Made by a program: the position numbers and the translations under genes. The notes beneath the pieces were generated by a model. It saw only the letters and a program-made list of their open reading frames with translations. It did no database searches and was not told where the DNA came from. A DNA stretch of 64,000 nt from an uncultured Bacteroidales bacterium (GTDB lineage: Bacteria > Bacteroidota > Bacteroidia > Bacteroidales > Salinivirgaceae), in contig CALJOM010000011.1 of the NCBI GenBank assembly GCA_937981765.1, positions 62,001 to 126,000 on the forward strand, read 5' to 3'. Positions 1 to 8,940 of this stretch are shown here, in pieces. Numbering within the stretch: position 1 is the first letter of the stretch; the number at the start of each line of letters is the position of its first letter.

Positions 1-404
1 GTAGCGTCGACTATGGTAAAAGGTACGTTTAATAGTTTAGCGATGGTACGTGCCAGCAATGTTTTGCCGGTTCCGGTAGGGCCTACCATAATAATGTTCG
101 ACTTCTCAATCTCTACAGGGTCGCTGGCAGAGGGGGTGAGAATCCGTTTAAAATGATTGTAAACAGCTACTGAAAGATATTTTTTAGCGTCGTCCTGTCC
201 TATAACGTATTGATCAAGAAACTCTTTGATTTGCTTTGGTTTGTATATCTTAAGCTTATGGTCGTTTGAGATTTTGCCTTTAAATTCCTGTTCAATGATC
301 TCTTTAGCCTGTTCGACACAGGAATCGCAAATATGTCCACTAATCCCACTGATTAGGAAATTAACTTCTTTTTGACTACGTCCGCAAAAGGAACATCGGT
401 TCAT
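1..404 (-). CDS. clpX: ATP-dependent Clp protease ATP-binding subunit ClpX (C-terminal part outside window)
   Basis: ClpX unfolds substrates and feeds them to the ClpP peptidase in the cytoplasm. Translating the minus strand from the ATG at 404 gives about 134 codons. They begin with an N-terminal zinc-binding domain ([10 protein letters not shown], then HICDSC, so two CX2C pairs). The linker [19 protein letters not shown] follows, then a Walker A motif GPTGTGKT and the start of the AAA+ core. The gene runs off the left edge, so sensor and C-terminal parts cannot be seen. It lies 118 bases downstream of clpP on the same strand, the usual clpP-clpX order, and is probably co-transcribed with tig and clpP. 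Confidence 0.95.
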   Translation of the reverse strand, partial: MNRCSFCGRSQKEVNFLISGISGHICDSCVEQAKEIIEQEFKGKISNDHKLKIYKPKQIKEFLDQYVIGQDDAKKYLSVAVYNHFKRILTPSASDPVEIEKSNIIMVGPTGTGKTLLARTIAKLLNVPFTIVDA

Positions 405-448
405 AGGTTTTAAATTTAGTGCCCATTACTGATTTAATATTTAATACT

Positions 449-478
449 AATGAATTCCCCAGTTGAGGAGAATTCATT
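449..478. terminator. Hairpin between clpP and clpX
   Basis: A 9-bp inverted repeat (AATGAATTC / GAATTCATT) surrounds a 12-base loop and is followed by a T-run on the plus strand. The flanking genes run on the minus strand, where the T-run would precede the stem. It is therefore not a convincing terminator for them. It could be an RNA processing or attenuation hairpin between clpP and clpX. Confidence 0.3.
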
Positions 479-522
479 TTTTTTAGTCAGTTCCCAAATA
501 GTTTTATCCTTGGGATGGCTGT

Positions 523-1206
523 TTACTTTTTAGGTTTAATGCGTTCTAAAACTTCATCAATCATGCCATATTCAACAGCTTCGCGGGCGGTCATCCAATA
601 GTCGCGGTCGCTATCTTTTTCAACTTTTTCGTATGGATTTCCGGAGTGAAGTGCTATGATTTCGTAAAGTTCGCGTTTTAGTTTCTGAATTTCGCGTGCA
701 GTTATCTCAATGTCGGAAGCCTGCCCCTGTGCACCTCCCATAGGTTGATGAATCATGATACGGCTATGGGGAAGGGCAGAGCGTTTTCCTTTAGCTCCGG
801 CACATAACAAAACGGCTCCCATGCTGGCAGCTATTCCTGTACAAATGGTTGCCACATCGGCACTTATGAACTGCATGGTGTCGTATATTCCTAACCCCGC
901 ATAAACACTACCGCCTGGTGTGTTGAAATAGATTTGAATGTCTTTAGTTGGGTCGGACGATTCCAGGAAGAGCAGTTGTGCCTGGATGATGTTGGCTACA
1001 TCGTCGTCGATTGGAAGCCCCAGAAAGATAATTCTGTCCATCATCAGACGCGAAAATACATCCATAGTGGCAACATTCAGTTGTCTCTCCTCAATAATGG
1101 TGGGAGAAATATAACTGTTGTGCAGCGATGTGTATTGGTCGTAAACCATACTGCTTATGCCTTTTTTCTTGATGGCATATCTTCTGAATTCATCTTTCGG
1201 GAACAT
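523..1206 (-). CDS. clpP: ATP-dependent Clp protease proteolytic subunit ClpP
   Basis: ClpP is the serine peptidase barrel of the cytoplasmic ClpXP/ClpAP proteases. The 227-residue product has the family motifs: the nucleophile Ser in GIAASMGA, the catalytic His in [10 protein letters not shown], and the Asp within [11 protein letters not shown]. The N-terminus is somewhat longer than the E. coli mature form, consistent with a cleavable propeptide or a longer Bacteroidota N-terminus. tig ends 11 bases upstream and clpX starts 118 bases downstream, giving the familiar tig-clpP-clpX arrangement and suggesting one transcript for nascent-chain folding and degradation. Confidence 0.97.
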   Translation of the reverse strand: MFPKDEFRRYAIKKKGISSMVYDQYTSLHNSYISPTIIEERQLNVATMDVFSRLMMDRIIFLGLPIDDDVANIIQAQLLFLESSDPTKDIQIYFNTPGGSVYAGLGIYDTMQFISADVATICTGIAASMGAVLLCAGAKGKRSALPHSRIMIHQPMGGAQGQASDIEITAREIQKLKRELYEIIALHSGNPYEKVEKDSDRDYWMTAREAVEYGMIDEVLERIKPKK

Positions 1207-1217
1207 AGGCTTCGATT

Positions 1218-2549
1218 TTAAAATTTATCAACGGTTACGGTCTTTTCTTTTAGCTGTATCTTTTCCTTAACGTTTTCCAGTACTTTTTGTTCAAGGGTGC
1301 GCCAATAGTAGTAATTTACGTCGTCTTCTTTTTCAAGTTTCGATTTTGCCAGGCGCATAAGGGTTTCGGACGGGATATTGCTAAGCCCATACATCCGGAA
1401 ACTGGCTTCAACATCTTCTGCAGCTATGGTGAGTAGGTCTTCTTGTTCGATTTTTATTTGAGCCTCTTCAGCAATTTTATCCACTATGAGCTGCCATTGA
1501 TACATTTTTCTGAGTTCATGCCATTCGTTTTCAACTCTTTCCGGTGTGTATTTCTGGTTGGTTTCGGATAAATACCTCTTTAAGAATGATTCGGGTAGTT
1601 CTGGATTGATTTTCTCAAGCAGATACTCTTTAATTTTCTGATAAAGTTTATTGGTTTCTGCTTTGAGATACAGTTTTTCGATTTCTGATTTAATTTGTTG
1701 GCGGAACTCTTCCGTGGTTTCTATTTCTACATTTGGGAAAGCTTTGCTAAACAAATCTTTATTTAGCTCTGCCAAAGTGAAACGGCGAACCTGAGTTATT
1801 TCGAAGCTGAAATTGCAATCAAGATTCTCGGCATCTTCTTTTTGGATGTTTAGTAGCCGGGCTATCTCTTCTGTGGTTTCTAAGATTTTTTTAGGATTAA
1901 AAGTCAACGTGTCGCCGACTTTTTTCCCAATAAAGATATCTTTTTGTTTTTTGATTTGTTCCAGGCTTAAGAAACCAGCGTCAACCTTTATCCCATCCTC
2001 CAAAACCTTACCTTCTGTGTCTAGTTGACGGAGGTTGCCAATAATCAATTCTTTGTCTTCGGTTTTTTCAACATCGGTATATGTCCCAAAATTGTTTTGG
2101 TATCGCTCAATTTCGCGGTCGATATCTTCTTCCTTAATTTCTATTTTTTCAAAATCTACTTTATCTTTTTTGGAGAATGTGATTTCTATTTCGGGTTTAA
2201 GTCCGAGGTCGAATACTACTTGAATCGAGTTTTTCGTTTCGGTAACTTCTATGTTTTCCGACTTTTGGTTGTTCATTATAGGTTCTCCCAAGATTTTGGG
2301 ATTTTGTTCTTTCAAATAGTTGGAAAGGCTTTCGTAAATAAGTTCTTGAATTGCCCGATATTTGGTTTCCTTTCCAAACAGTCGCTGAACGTGCGACATA
2401 GGCACCATGCCTTTCCGGAAACCTGGAATATTTACTGTCTTTTTTAATTCTTTAAGTTTTTTTTCGATTACCGGATTGTAGTCTTCGGCTACCAATTCGA
2501 TAGATAATTCTGCGTTTAAGTTGTCGATTTTGTTAAGGTTGATTTTCAT
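1218..2549 (-). CDS. tig: Trigger factor, ribosome-associated chaperone
   Basis: Trigger factor binds the ribosome exit tunnel and shelters nascent chains. The 443-residue protein starts with the ribosome-binding domain; the signature appears as [20 protein letters not shown] at about residues 40-60. The central region (about 150-250) corresponds to the PPIase position but matches FKBP only weakly, as is usual in Bacteroidota. The rest is the helical C-terminal chaperone domain. Length fits the family (about 430-450). It is the first gene of the tig-clpP-clpX group; about 150 bases of A/T-rich sequence separate it from a terminator and tRNA-Leu upstream. Confidence 0.93.
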   Translation of the reverse strand: MKINLNKIDNLNAELSIELVAEDYNPVIEKKLKELKKTVNIPGFRKGMVPMSHVQRLFGKETKYRAIQELIYESLSNYLKEQNPKILGEPIMNNQKSENIEVTETKNSIQVVFDLGLKPEIEITFSKKDKVDFEKIEIKEEDIDREIERYQNNFGTYTDVEKTEDKELIIGNLRQLDTEGKVLEDGIKVDAGFLSLEQIKKQKDIFIGKKVGDTLTFNPKKILETTEEIARLLNIQKEDAENLDCNFSFEITQVRRFTLAELNKDLFSKAFPNVEIETTEEFRQQIKSEIEKLYLKAETNKLYQKIKEYLLEKINPELPESFLKRYLSETNQKYTPERVENEWHELRKMYQWQLIVDKIAEEAQIKIEQEDLLTIAAEDVEASFRMYGLSNIPSETLMRLAKSKLEKEDDVNYYYWRTLEQKVLENVKEKIQLKEKTVTVDKF

Positions 2550-2701
2550 TGGACAAAAGTTTTGCTATTTATTTTCGATACTGGTGTTGCCTTGCTGTAA
2601 TTAAGGTTTGTGCTGATTAATTAATCCAAAGGCGCTTTATCGTTGATTTGTTTTTGCGATGTTGATGGTTTACAAAAACCGTACAAAAGTTTAATATTTT
2701 A

Positions 2702-2739
2702 AAAAACCGCCTTACCGGAATCGCCGGTGGGCGGTTTTT
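2702..2739 (-). terminator. Rho-independent terminator after tRNA-Leu
   Basis: The two-part stem AAAACCGCC...ACCGG / CCGGT...GGCGGTTTT closes over a 5-base loop and has A/T runs on both sides. It lies about 10 bases past the 3' end of the minus-strand tRNA-Leu, so it most likely ends that transcript before tig. Its symmetry would let it work in both directions. Confidence 0.75.
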
Positions 2740-2748
2740 CGTAGGTTG

Positions 2749-2830
2749 TGCGGATGAAGGGACTCGAACCCCCACGCCGTAAGGCACTAGATCCTAAGTC
2801 TAGCGCGGCTACCAATTACGCCACATCCGC
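2749..2830 (-). tRNA. tRNA-Leu (anticodon UAG)
   Basis: The reverse complement folds into a class II cloverleaf. The acceptor GCGGATG pairs with CATCCGC and is followed by discriminator A. The D-arm is AATTGGTAG-like. The anticodon stem-loop CTAGA-CTTAGGA-TCTAG gives anticodon TAG. There is a long variable arm and a GGTTCGAGTCC T-arm. CCA is not encoded. Confidence 0.95.
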
Positions 2831-2840
2831 AAAGGCGGTG

Positions 2841-2848
2841 CAAAGATA
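2841..2848 (-). promoter_or_regulatory. Promoter -7 element for tRNA-Leu(UAG)
   Basis: TATCTTTG on the minus strand matches the Bacteroidota -7 consensus TAnnTTTG exactly and ends 10 bases before the tRNA 5' end. A TTG-containing -33 candidate is 24 bases upstream, longer than the usual 19-21, so only the -7 part is clear. Confidence 0.6.
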
Positions 2849-2886
2849 CAAATTATATTTTTATTTCCCGCACAAAATCGTTTTTT

Positions 2887-3981
2887 TTACACAGGAATTA
2901 TTAACATCGGGATATCCGATTTAGCTAACATTTGCCGTGTTAATGAGGGATTGAAAAGTCTTGCCCAGAAACTTCTTTTGTGCATGGTAAGAGAAAATAA
3001 ATCGATATTTTCCTTCAAAAGACTTTCTTTAAATGTATTAAAGGCATCTTTAGAGGGGATTACTTCGAAACGGATAGGGGCATTCTTAATCACTTTGTTG
3101 ATGTAAGTTTCCAGCTCTTTCATTTTTGCTTTTACCAGGGCATCGTTTGGATTTTCGCAGGCATAGATACATCGAACATGGAATTTGAATCCTCGCAGCA
3201 ACGAAAACATTTTTCTTAGGGCAAATGCATCTTTTCCATCAAGATGAGCGGCATAGATGATGTTGTTAACGTTAGAAGGTTCGGATAGAACGGCGTTTTC
3301 GGGTATTACAAGAAGTGGAATTTTGGTTTCTTCTGCAACCTGGGCTGCAACATCGCCCACCAACTCTATGCTCTCGAATCCTGAACTACGGGTGCCCATA
3401 ATTATCAGTGTTGGCTTGTATCTACGAACAACGTCGATTATTCCAAACGAAACAAAACCCTCTCGCAATGAATATCCTAACCTGACGTTGTTTAGCTTTT
3501 GTTCGGTAATAAATTTTTTGAGTTCATCGTATAGTTTCAGCAGTCTTTTTTTTGCTTCATGCTGAACCATTGGGTTGTTATATTCGAAGTCGATTTGAAT
3601 GCTTCCAACGTCGGAAAACGGTATCATATCGATGGTGGGTGAGTGGTACACGTGCAGAATTTTAACCTCAGACCCGAAACGTTCAGCTAGTCGGAGTGCA
3701 AAACGCGCTGCGTTGGTACTTGATGTGGAAAAATCAACCGGGACAAGTATTTTGGTTGGGACTGTTTCGGTTTTTGATTGAGGGGGATTTGCGGATAGGT
3801 AACGGATGGCTTTTTCAACATCGCTTTCGCGGATTAGAACCTTTACTCCCTCGGCAATGTTGGGTTGAACCATGTTTACATTTTGAAGCGTGCATTCAAT
3901 GCCTTTTGACTGCAGGAACCCTTGCAAAATCAGGGCTCGTGAATAAGTTTCAGTTGCGATTACAATAAGTTTCTCTTCCAT
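2887..3981 (-). CDS. DUF2007 domain fused to two universal stress protein domains
   Basis: The 364-residue cytoplasmic protein has three parts. Residues 1 to about 65 (EEKLIVIATETYSRALILQG...) resemble the DUF2007 signal-transducing family. Residues about 75-225 form a Usp domain that starts TKILVPVDFSTSS and ends with the nucleotide-binding pattern GTRSSGFESIELVGDVAAQV and PLLVIPE. Residues about 235-364 form a second, degenerate Usp domain ending PMLIIPV. Usp proteins bind ATP or respond to stress; the ligand here is unknown. It stands alone between tRNA-Leu and the ROK kinase. A second two-domain Usp lies at 8941-9789. Confidence 0.82.
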   Translation of the reverse strand: MEEKLIVIATETYSRALILQGFLQSKGIECTLQNVNMVQPNIAEGVKVLIRESDVEKAIRYLSANPPQSKTETVPTKILVPVDFSTSSTNAARFALRLAERFGSEVKILHVYHSPTIDMIPFSDVGSIQIDFEYNNPMVQHEAKKRLLKLYDELKKFITEQKLNNVRLGYSLREGFVSFGIIDVVRRYKPTLIIMGTRSSGFESIELVGDVAAQVAEETKIPLLVIPENAVLSEPSNVNNIIYAAHLDGKDAFALRKMFSLLRGFKFHVRCIYACENPNDALVKAKMKELETYINKVIKNAPIRFEVIPSKDAFNTFKESLLKENIDLFSLTMHKRSFWARLFNPSLTRQMLAKSDIPMLIIPV

Positions 3982-4090
3982 GGCCTCGTGTTTTAACTGA
4001 TAACGTTTTCTACCATAAAAAAGTTTATGTAATCGGGTTATTTTAATTCAGATAGACTTTTTTTGTTTTTGAGCTATTGGATATCGAATT

Positions 4091-4834
4091 TTAGCTAAGC
4101 TCTTTGGCTGCTAACGATGCTGCACCAATTATTCCGGCATCGTTTAACAGTTTGGCCGGGATAACCCGGGTTGGGATAGTTATTTTATGCGAAAATTTAT
4201 CGAATTTTTTACTAGTTCCTCCGCCTATGATGAATAAATCGGGATTGAAAAGCGATTCCAAGTAGGACAGATATTCATTAAATCGTTCTCCCCAGGCATC
4301 CCAAGATAAATCGCAGGTTTTTCGCACGGCATCGCTGGCGTATTTTTCGCCCTTTTTACCGTTTTTCATATAAATGTGTCCAAACTCGGTATTTGGGAGA
4401 AGTTCCCCTTTGTAGAGCAAGGCAGAGCCAATTCCTGTTCCCACGGTGAGAAATATTGCCAATCCCTGGAAATTAGCTACATGTCCGAACTTTAACTCGG
4501 CATAGCCGGCAGCATCAGCATCGTTGTAGAGGTATACGGGATTTTCGGTTTTTAGACGGAAAAGTTCCTGGGCGTTTACTCCAATAAATTTTTTATCAAT
4601 GTTGGCTGCCGTACAAATTACTCCGTTTTTTATTACAGCCGGAAACCCGCATCCAATAGGGCCTTTCCATTGAAAATGGTTAACCAAATCTACTACAGCC
4701 TGAGTGATCTCTCCTACTGACGGCAAGGCATTTAATTCTATCTTGTGTCGTTCAACGGAAAATTTCCCTTCGGTAATATTAACCACGCTTCCTTTGACGG
4801 CAGATCCGCCGATATCAATTCCAAGTGTTTCCAT
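4091..4834 (-). CDS. ROK-family kinase, probable polyphosphate glucokinase
   Basis: The 247-residue protein begins with the phosphate-binding motif LGIDIGGSAVKGSVV. It has NDADAAGYAE with the catalytic Asp, and a second phosphate loop LTVGTGIGSALLYKGEL. These features, the length and the GHIYMKNGKKGEKYAS region match polyphosphate or ATP glucokinases of the ROK family, which make glucose-6-phosphate. The usual CXCGXXGC zinc motif of ROK repressors and hexokinases is absent, which also fits the polyphosphate glucokinase branch. Phosphoryl donor specificity cannot be read from the sequence. It lies 39 bases after the RNA methyltransferase and may be co-transcribed with it. Confidence 0.8.
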   Translation of the reverse strand: METLGIDIGGSAVKGSVVNITEGKFSVERHKIELNALPSVGEITQAVVDLVNHFQWKGPIGCGFPAVIKNGVICTAANIDKKFIGVNAQELFRLKTENPVYLYNDADAAGYAELKFGHVANFQGLAIFLTVGTGIGSALLYKGELLPNTEFGHIYMKNGKKGEKYASDAVRKTCDLSWDAWGERFNEYLSYLESLFNPDLFIIGGGTSKKFDKFSHKITIPTRVIPAKLLNDAGIIGAASLAAKELS

Positions 4835-4873
4835 GGTAAAAATATTTTCCTAAAAATACGCCATTTTCTCCAC

Positions 4874-6052
4874 TTAACCCATCAAGTTTTGATTATTCTT
4901 TGGGCGCAGATGCTTTTTTTTAGTTGATCCGGGATATATTTCGTAGGTTGTTAAACGGCATTCCAGAGGGCCATTAAAAAGTTTGAATTTTTGTTTTGGC
5001 TTGAGCCCGAAGCGTTTTAGGGCTTCCATGTTGGAGGTGATGAGACAAACGTTGCTATTGAGAAAATGATGTTTGAGGTGGGAACCAATTTCTTCGTAAA
5101 ATTCTTCTATTTTCTCGATTTGAATTCGCTGGTCGTAAGGAGGATTCATCACCACGAACAGATTTTCTTTTTCGGAAAGCTCAAAAAAATCGGCCTTTTC
5201 CAATCGGATCATTTTACGCACACCCGCACGGCGGGCATTGTTGGCTGAAATTTCTATGGCTTTGGGGTTGAGATCGCTTCCGGTAATTTGTGTTTGGAGT
5301 GGTTGAATGGTAAGTTCGGCGTCGGTTTTTATTTTGTTAAAAAGCGACTCATTATAATCGAGCCATGTTTGGAAGTTAAACTTACGGAATTTTCCCGGAG
5401 GGGTATTAGTTGCCAACAATACTGCTTCAATAGGAAAGGTTCCCGAGCCGCACATTGGATCGAGCAACGGTGTTTTTTTATCCCATCCCGAGATTTTTAA
5501 AATGGCAGCGGCCAAAACCTCGTTTATGGGGGCTTCTACCTGTTCGAGCCGGTAATTACGCCGAAAGAGTGGTTCCCCGGAACTGTCGAGCGAGAGTATT
5601 ACCAGATTTTCGTTAATGTTAAGATTGATTCTAACATCCGGATTTCGGGTATCTACAGTTGGCCTTATTTTTTCAAACTTTTTAAACCGATCAACGATGG
5701 CATCCTTGGTTCTATAGGCCGAATATTGCGAGTGGGTAAAAATGCGGCTTTTGGTTACAGAATCAATAGCAAACGATTTTTTGATGGTGAGATAGTTTTC
5801 CCATTCAATGGCTTTAACCTGTTCGTAAAGCTCTTCATCGTTGTTGGCTCGAAATGCTGCAATGGGTTTTAATATTTTGACAGCGGTGCGAAGAAGGTAG
5901 TTCGCCTTGTAAAGTGCTTCAGTGTCTCCCTGAAAACGAACTGCCCTATTTAAAATGGAGATTTTTTCAGCCTTTAATTCTTCTGTTATCTCTTGGGCCA
6001 AAATTTCTTCCAGACCGTAAAATGTTGTGGCAATAATTTCAAAGCGTTCCAA
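4874..6052 (-). CDS. THUMP-domain class I SAM-dependent RNA methyltransferase (RlmL N-half type)
   Basis: The 392-residue protein has an N-terminal ferredoxin-like/THUMP region (about 1-160). A Rossmann methyltransferase domain follows, with PLLDPMCGSGTFPIEA as the SAM-binding motif, GSDLNPKAI, and the catalytic NPPYDQRIQ. This is the layout of 23S rRNA G2445-type methyltransferases (the RlmL N-terminal half). The translation starts at TTG (6052): the in-frame stop TGA lies only two codons upstream and no in-frame ATG fits. A promoter -7 element sits about 20 bases before it, so the leader would be very short. Confidence 0.85.
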   Translation of the reverse strand: MERFEIIATTFYGLEEILAQEITEELKAEKISILNRAVRFQGDTEALYKANYLLRTAVKILKPIAAFRANNDEELYEQVKAIEWENYLTIKKSFAIDSVTKSRIFTHSQYSAYRTKDAIVDRFKKFEKIRPTVDTRNPDVRINLNINENLVILSLDSSGEPLFRRNYRLEQVEAPINEVLAAAILKISGWDKKTPLLDPMCGSGTFPIEAVLLATNTPPGKFRKFNFQTWLDYNESLFNKIKTDAELTIQPLQTQITGSDLNPKAIEISANNARRAGVRKMIRLEKADFFELSEKENLFVVMNPPYDQRIQIEKIEEFYEEIGSHLKHHFLNSNVCLITSNMEALKRFGLKPKQKFKLFNGPLECRLTTYEIYPGSTKKKHLRPKNNQNLMG

Positions 6053-6070
6053 AGTATTTCATTTTTTTTG

Positions 6071-6078
6071 CAAAGGTA
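6071..6078 (-). promoter_or_regulatory. Promoter -7 element for the RNA methyltransferase
   Basis: TACCTTTG on the minus strand is an exact TAnnTTTG match 19 bases before the TTG start codon. No good -33 TTG is seen at the normal spacing. It is divergent to the dnaG promoter. Confidence 0.55.
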
Positions 6079-6132
6079 CGTAAAAATACTATCCCTGCCT
6101 AATGCCCCGATCCTTGATTGAAGATTTTCAAT

Positions 6133-6163
6133 TTTGAAATTCGGCTTAATTTGGATACCTTTG
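6133..6163 (+). promoter_or_regulatory. Bacteroidota-type promoter of dnaG
   Basis: TTTG at 6133-6136 is followed after 19 bases by TACCTTTG at 6156-6163, an exact match to the -33/-7 consensus. Transcription should start within a few bases of the dnaG ATG at 6173, making the message nearly leaderless. This supports choosing that ATG over the upstream one at 6134. Confidence 0.75.
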
Positions 6164-6172
6164 CTATTTAGT

Positions 6173-8131
6173 ATGATCGAGAGGCAAACTATTGATAAGA
6201 TTTACGAAAGGGCTGATATTGTTGAGATTATCAGCGAGTTTGTGGCTTTGAAAAAGCGCGGAGTAAACTATCTCGGCCATTGCCCGTTTCATAACGAACG
6301 AACTCCATCGTTTACCGTTTCACCATCTAAAGGTATTTTCAAGTGTTTTGGGTGCGGGAAATCGGGCAATGCCGTGGGTTTTTTAATGGAACATGAAGGA
6401 TTTTCGTATCCTGAGGCGTTGAAGTTTCTGGCAAAAAAGTATGGTATCCAGATTGAGGAAACCGTTGTTACCGACGAGCAAATTGCAGAGCAAAATAAAC
6501 GCGAAAAACTGCTTAGCCTTACGAATGTTGCTGCAAAATGGTATTACGATTCTCTTCATAAAACACCCGAAGGAAATAGTGTTGGAAAGGCTTATTTTCG
6601 GGAACGAGGTTTTACAGATTCCATTATTGATAAATTTGGGTTGGGATATTCCCCCGAAAGTCGAACCGCTTTTGTTGATTTTGCGCGTAAACAGGGTTTC
6701 CCGACCGAATTGCTTATCGAAAGTGGGTTGGCTGTAGAATCGAGCGGTAAAATCTACGATCGGTTTTTCCAGCGGGTAATTTTTCCCATTCACAGCCTAA
6801 GCGGGCAGGTTTTGGGGTTTGGAGGAAGAACCTTGCTCAACGACAAGAACATTCCTAAATATCTTAACTCACCGGAGACACTCCTCTACCAGAAAAGCAA
6901 AATTCTATACGGTATATTTCAGGCTAGAAAAGCAATCGTGCAGAACGATTGTTGTTTCTTGGTAGAGGGATATACCGATGTCTTGAGCATGGCACAGTGT
7001 GGAATAGAGAACGTAGTGGCATCGTCGGGAACTGCTCTTACTATCGAACAAATCCGGCTGATAAAACGATTTACCAACAATCTGACCGTATTGTACGATG
7101 GCGATTATGCCGGAATAAAGGCTTCGTTACGCGGAATAGACATGATTTTGGCTGAGGATATGAACGTCAAGGTTTGTTTGTTGCCCAACGGTGAAGATCC
7201 CGATTCGTTTTCGCGAAAACTTTCGGACAAAGAGTTTTCTGAATTTATTACCAAAAACCAAACCGATTTTATTCGATTTAAAGCTCAGCTAATGCTGGAT
7301 GAGGCTGCTGGCGATCCCATAAAGAAGACAAAATTAATCATCAACATCGTTCAATCCATAGCCCAGATTCCTTCGGAAATTTCCCGTAGTGTTTATATCA
7401 AAGAGTGCAGCCGCATGTTTGAGATTTCGGAAGATGTGTTGCTGCAGGCCATAAACAAGGAATTACGCAAAAAGAATCAAGGCTCTGCGAATACAGAAAT
7501 AATAAAATATCCCTCATCGGATGAAATAAAAGGCGAAAAAATCACCAAGCCCGTAGCTATTTTTGTTGAAAATAACACTCTAGAAGTCTCTGAACGCGAT
7601 TTGATACGTTTTTTGCTCGAGTACGGGGATAGAGTTGTTTTTTCGCAAAAAAATCCCGAAAATCCGGACGACATCCTTCCTATAACGGTTGCTGAATTTA
7701 TTGTTGATGAATTGGAAAAGGACGACTTTGTGCCCCTTGATTCTGTATGGAACACTGTATTTGTTTTATTCTCCGAAGCTGTAAGGAAAAACAAACCACT
7801 TTCCAGTGTTTATTTCATTAATCATCCCAACATTCAGATTAGCCAGAAGGTAGTCGATCTTTTGGCGAAAAGATATCCTTTATCACGATTCTGGGAAGAG
7901 TATTTTTTCGATAGGGACGACTCTGAGCTACAACTTGCCAAGGGTGTACAAAAAGTGGTGAATGAATATAAATGGCGGCGTATAAAAGATGTGCAGGAAA
8001 AACTCACGGCCAAACTGGCTGATTCTTCAGTGACGACAAGGGAGATTGAGTTGATAATGAATAGGTTGGCTGCTATTAACACCCTCAAGAATGAGCTCGC
8101 AGCCAAGTTAGGCGAAAAACCGATATTATAG
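6173..8131 (+). CDS. dnaG: DNA primase DnaG
   Basis: DnaG makes RNA primers for replication. Reading from the ATG at 6173 (MIERQTIDKIYERADIVEII) gives 652 residues. It contains the N-terminal CHC2 zinc-binding motif (CPFHNERTPSF...CFGCG). The TOPRIM domain has LVEGYTDVLSMAQ and LYDGDYAGIKAS acidic motifs. The C-terminal region is the helicase-interacting type. A longer frame opens at 6134 but overlaps the promoter and adds a hydrophobic stretch not seen in primases. The last 6 bases overlap the convergent Crp/Fnr gene. Confidence 0.96.
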   Translation: MIERQTIDKIYERADIVEIISEFVALKKRGVNYLGHCPFHNERTPSFTVSPSKGIFKCFGCGKSGNAVGFLMEHEGFSYPEALKFLAKKYGIQIEETVVTDEQIAEQNKREKLLSLTNVAAKWYYDSLHKTPEGNSVGKAYFRERGFTDSIIDKFGLGYSPESRTAFVDFARKQGFPTELLIESGLAVESSGKIYDRFFQRVIFPIHSLSGQVLGFGGRTLLNDKNIPKYLNSPETLLYQKSKILYGIFQARKAIVQNDCCFLVEGYTDVLSMAQCGIENVVASSGTALTIEQIRLIKRFTNNLTVLYDGDYAGIKASLRGIDMILAEDMNVKVCLLPNGEDPDSFSRKLSDKEFSEFITKNQTDFIRFKAQLMLDEAAGDPIKKTKLIINIVQSIAQIPSEISRSVYIKECSRMFEISEDVLLQAINKELRKKNQGSANTEIIKYPSSDEIKGEKITKPVAIFVENNTLEVSERDLIRFLLEYGDRVVFSQKNPENPDDILPITVAEFIVDELEKDDFVPLDSVWNTVFVLFSEAVRKNKPLSSVYFINHPNIQISQKVVDLLAKRYPLSRFWEEYFFDRDDSELQLAKGVQKVVNEYKWRRIKDVQEKLTAKLADSSVTTREIELIMNRLAAINTLKNELAAKLGEKPIL

Positions 8132-8827
8132 ATTGGCGTATCGTTCCAAAAGATTGGGTTGCAATACCTTAATTTTTCTGCCCCGGATTTCAATTACTTT
8201 ATTGTTCTTGAATTCTGACAATTGTCGAATAACCGATTCGGTGGCCGTCCCAACAATGTTGGCCAATTCTTCCCGAGTGAGTACCAGCTTAATAAAGCCA
8301 TCGGCATCCGTGCCAAAAGTGCGTCGTATCAGAAGAATTACTTCGGCCAGTCTTTCCTTAACAGATCGTTGGGCAATATCCGTTAGGAAACTGTTGGCTT
8401 CTCCCAGTTCTTTACAGGCTAATTTTAGCATGTTAAGGCTAAAGGAATGATTCTTCTGTACCAACTCCAGTAAAAACTCAGCCGGTATAAAACAGAGATT
8501 CGCATCTTCATGAACTTTAGCTGTAGTGCAAAATGGTTCGTTGCTTATTACAGATCTGTATCCTATAATATCGCCTTTTTGGGCAAACATTATTATTTGT
8601 TCCTTACCTTCAACGCCGGTTTTAAACACTTTAATAATACCATCATTTACACAATAGCAACCCGTGGCTTTGTTCCCCTCGCGATAAATAATATCCCCTC
8701 TACGAAAATGTTGGCAACTTTTTTCGTAGTTCAGCTTGTCCAGTTGTTCTTCGGTCAGGCTCTTAAAAAGCGACGAAGAATGGAAAAAACATTCCCGACA
8801 GGTTGATATTTTTGAATGGTTCTTCAT
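8126..8827 (-). CDS. Crp/Fnr-family transcriptional regulator
   Basis: The 233-residue protein has an N-terminal cyclic-nucleotide-binding-like beta roll (about 25-140, with RRGDIIYREGN) and a C-terminal winged helix (about 155-228). The recognition region is LTREELANIVGTATESVIRQ. Cysteines occur as CREC near the N-terminus and one near residue 110 (EDANLCFIP), the place of FNR Cys122. It could hold a metal cluster, but the classical third N-terminal Cys is not obvious. A 10-bp terminator hairpin separates it from the Usp gene upstream. No FNR palindrome is seen near its promoter; its targets are unknown. Confidence 0.85.
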   Translation of the reverse strand: MKNHSKISTCRECFFHSSSLFKSLTEEQLDKLNYEKSCQHFRRGDIIYREGNKATGCYCVNDGIIKVFKTGVEGKEQIIMFAQKGDIIGYRSVISNEPFCTTAKVHEDANLCFIPAEFLLELVQKNHSFSLNMLKLACKELGEANSFLTDIAQRSVKERLAEVILLIRRTFGTDADGFIKLVLTREELANIVGTATESVIRQLSEFKNNKVIEIRGRKIKVLQPNLLERYANL

Positions 8828-8863
8828 TTTAGTATGAGAACAGATGTAGGAAAAAATTGTTGC

Positions 8864-8871
8864 AAATATAA
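8864..8871 (-). promoter_or_regulatory. Promoter -7 element of the Crp/Fnr gene
   Basis: TATATTTG on the minus strand matches TAnnTTTG exactly, 36 bases before the start codon. No -33 TTG is visible; the terminator hairpin of the upstream gene occupies that position. Confidence 0.5.
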
Positions 8872-8880
8872 ATAAAATTG

Positions 8881-8907
8881 CCGGAGTAATAATTATTTAC
8901 TCCGGCG
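8881..8907 (-). terminator. Terminator of the Usp gene
   Basis: A perfect 10-bp stem GCCGGAGTAA / TTACTCCGGC with a 7-base loop is followed on the minus strand by AATTTTATTTAT. It lies 34 bases after the Usp stop and just upstream of the Crp/Fnr promoter. Confidence 0.65.
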
Positions 8908-8940
8908 AGGTTTTGGTTCTGAGTGTGTTTAACAAATATA

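Noticed and set aside
449-478. Hairpin after clpP as the tig-clpP terminator
   Set aside because: The T-run lies on the plus strand, upstream of the stem in the direction of clpP transcription; listed only as a low-confidence hairpin.
1813-2447. Open frames on the strand opposite to tig
   Set aside because: They have unusual composition (long runs of Phe, Ser, Ile), no homology-like motifs, no promoter, and lie wholly within tig.
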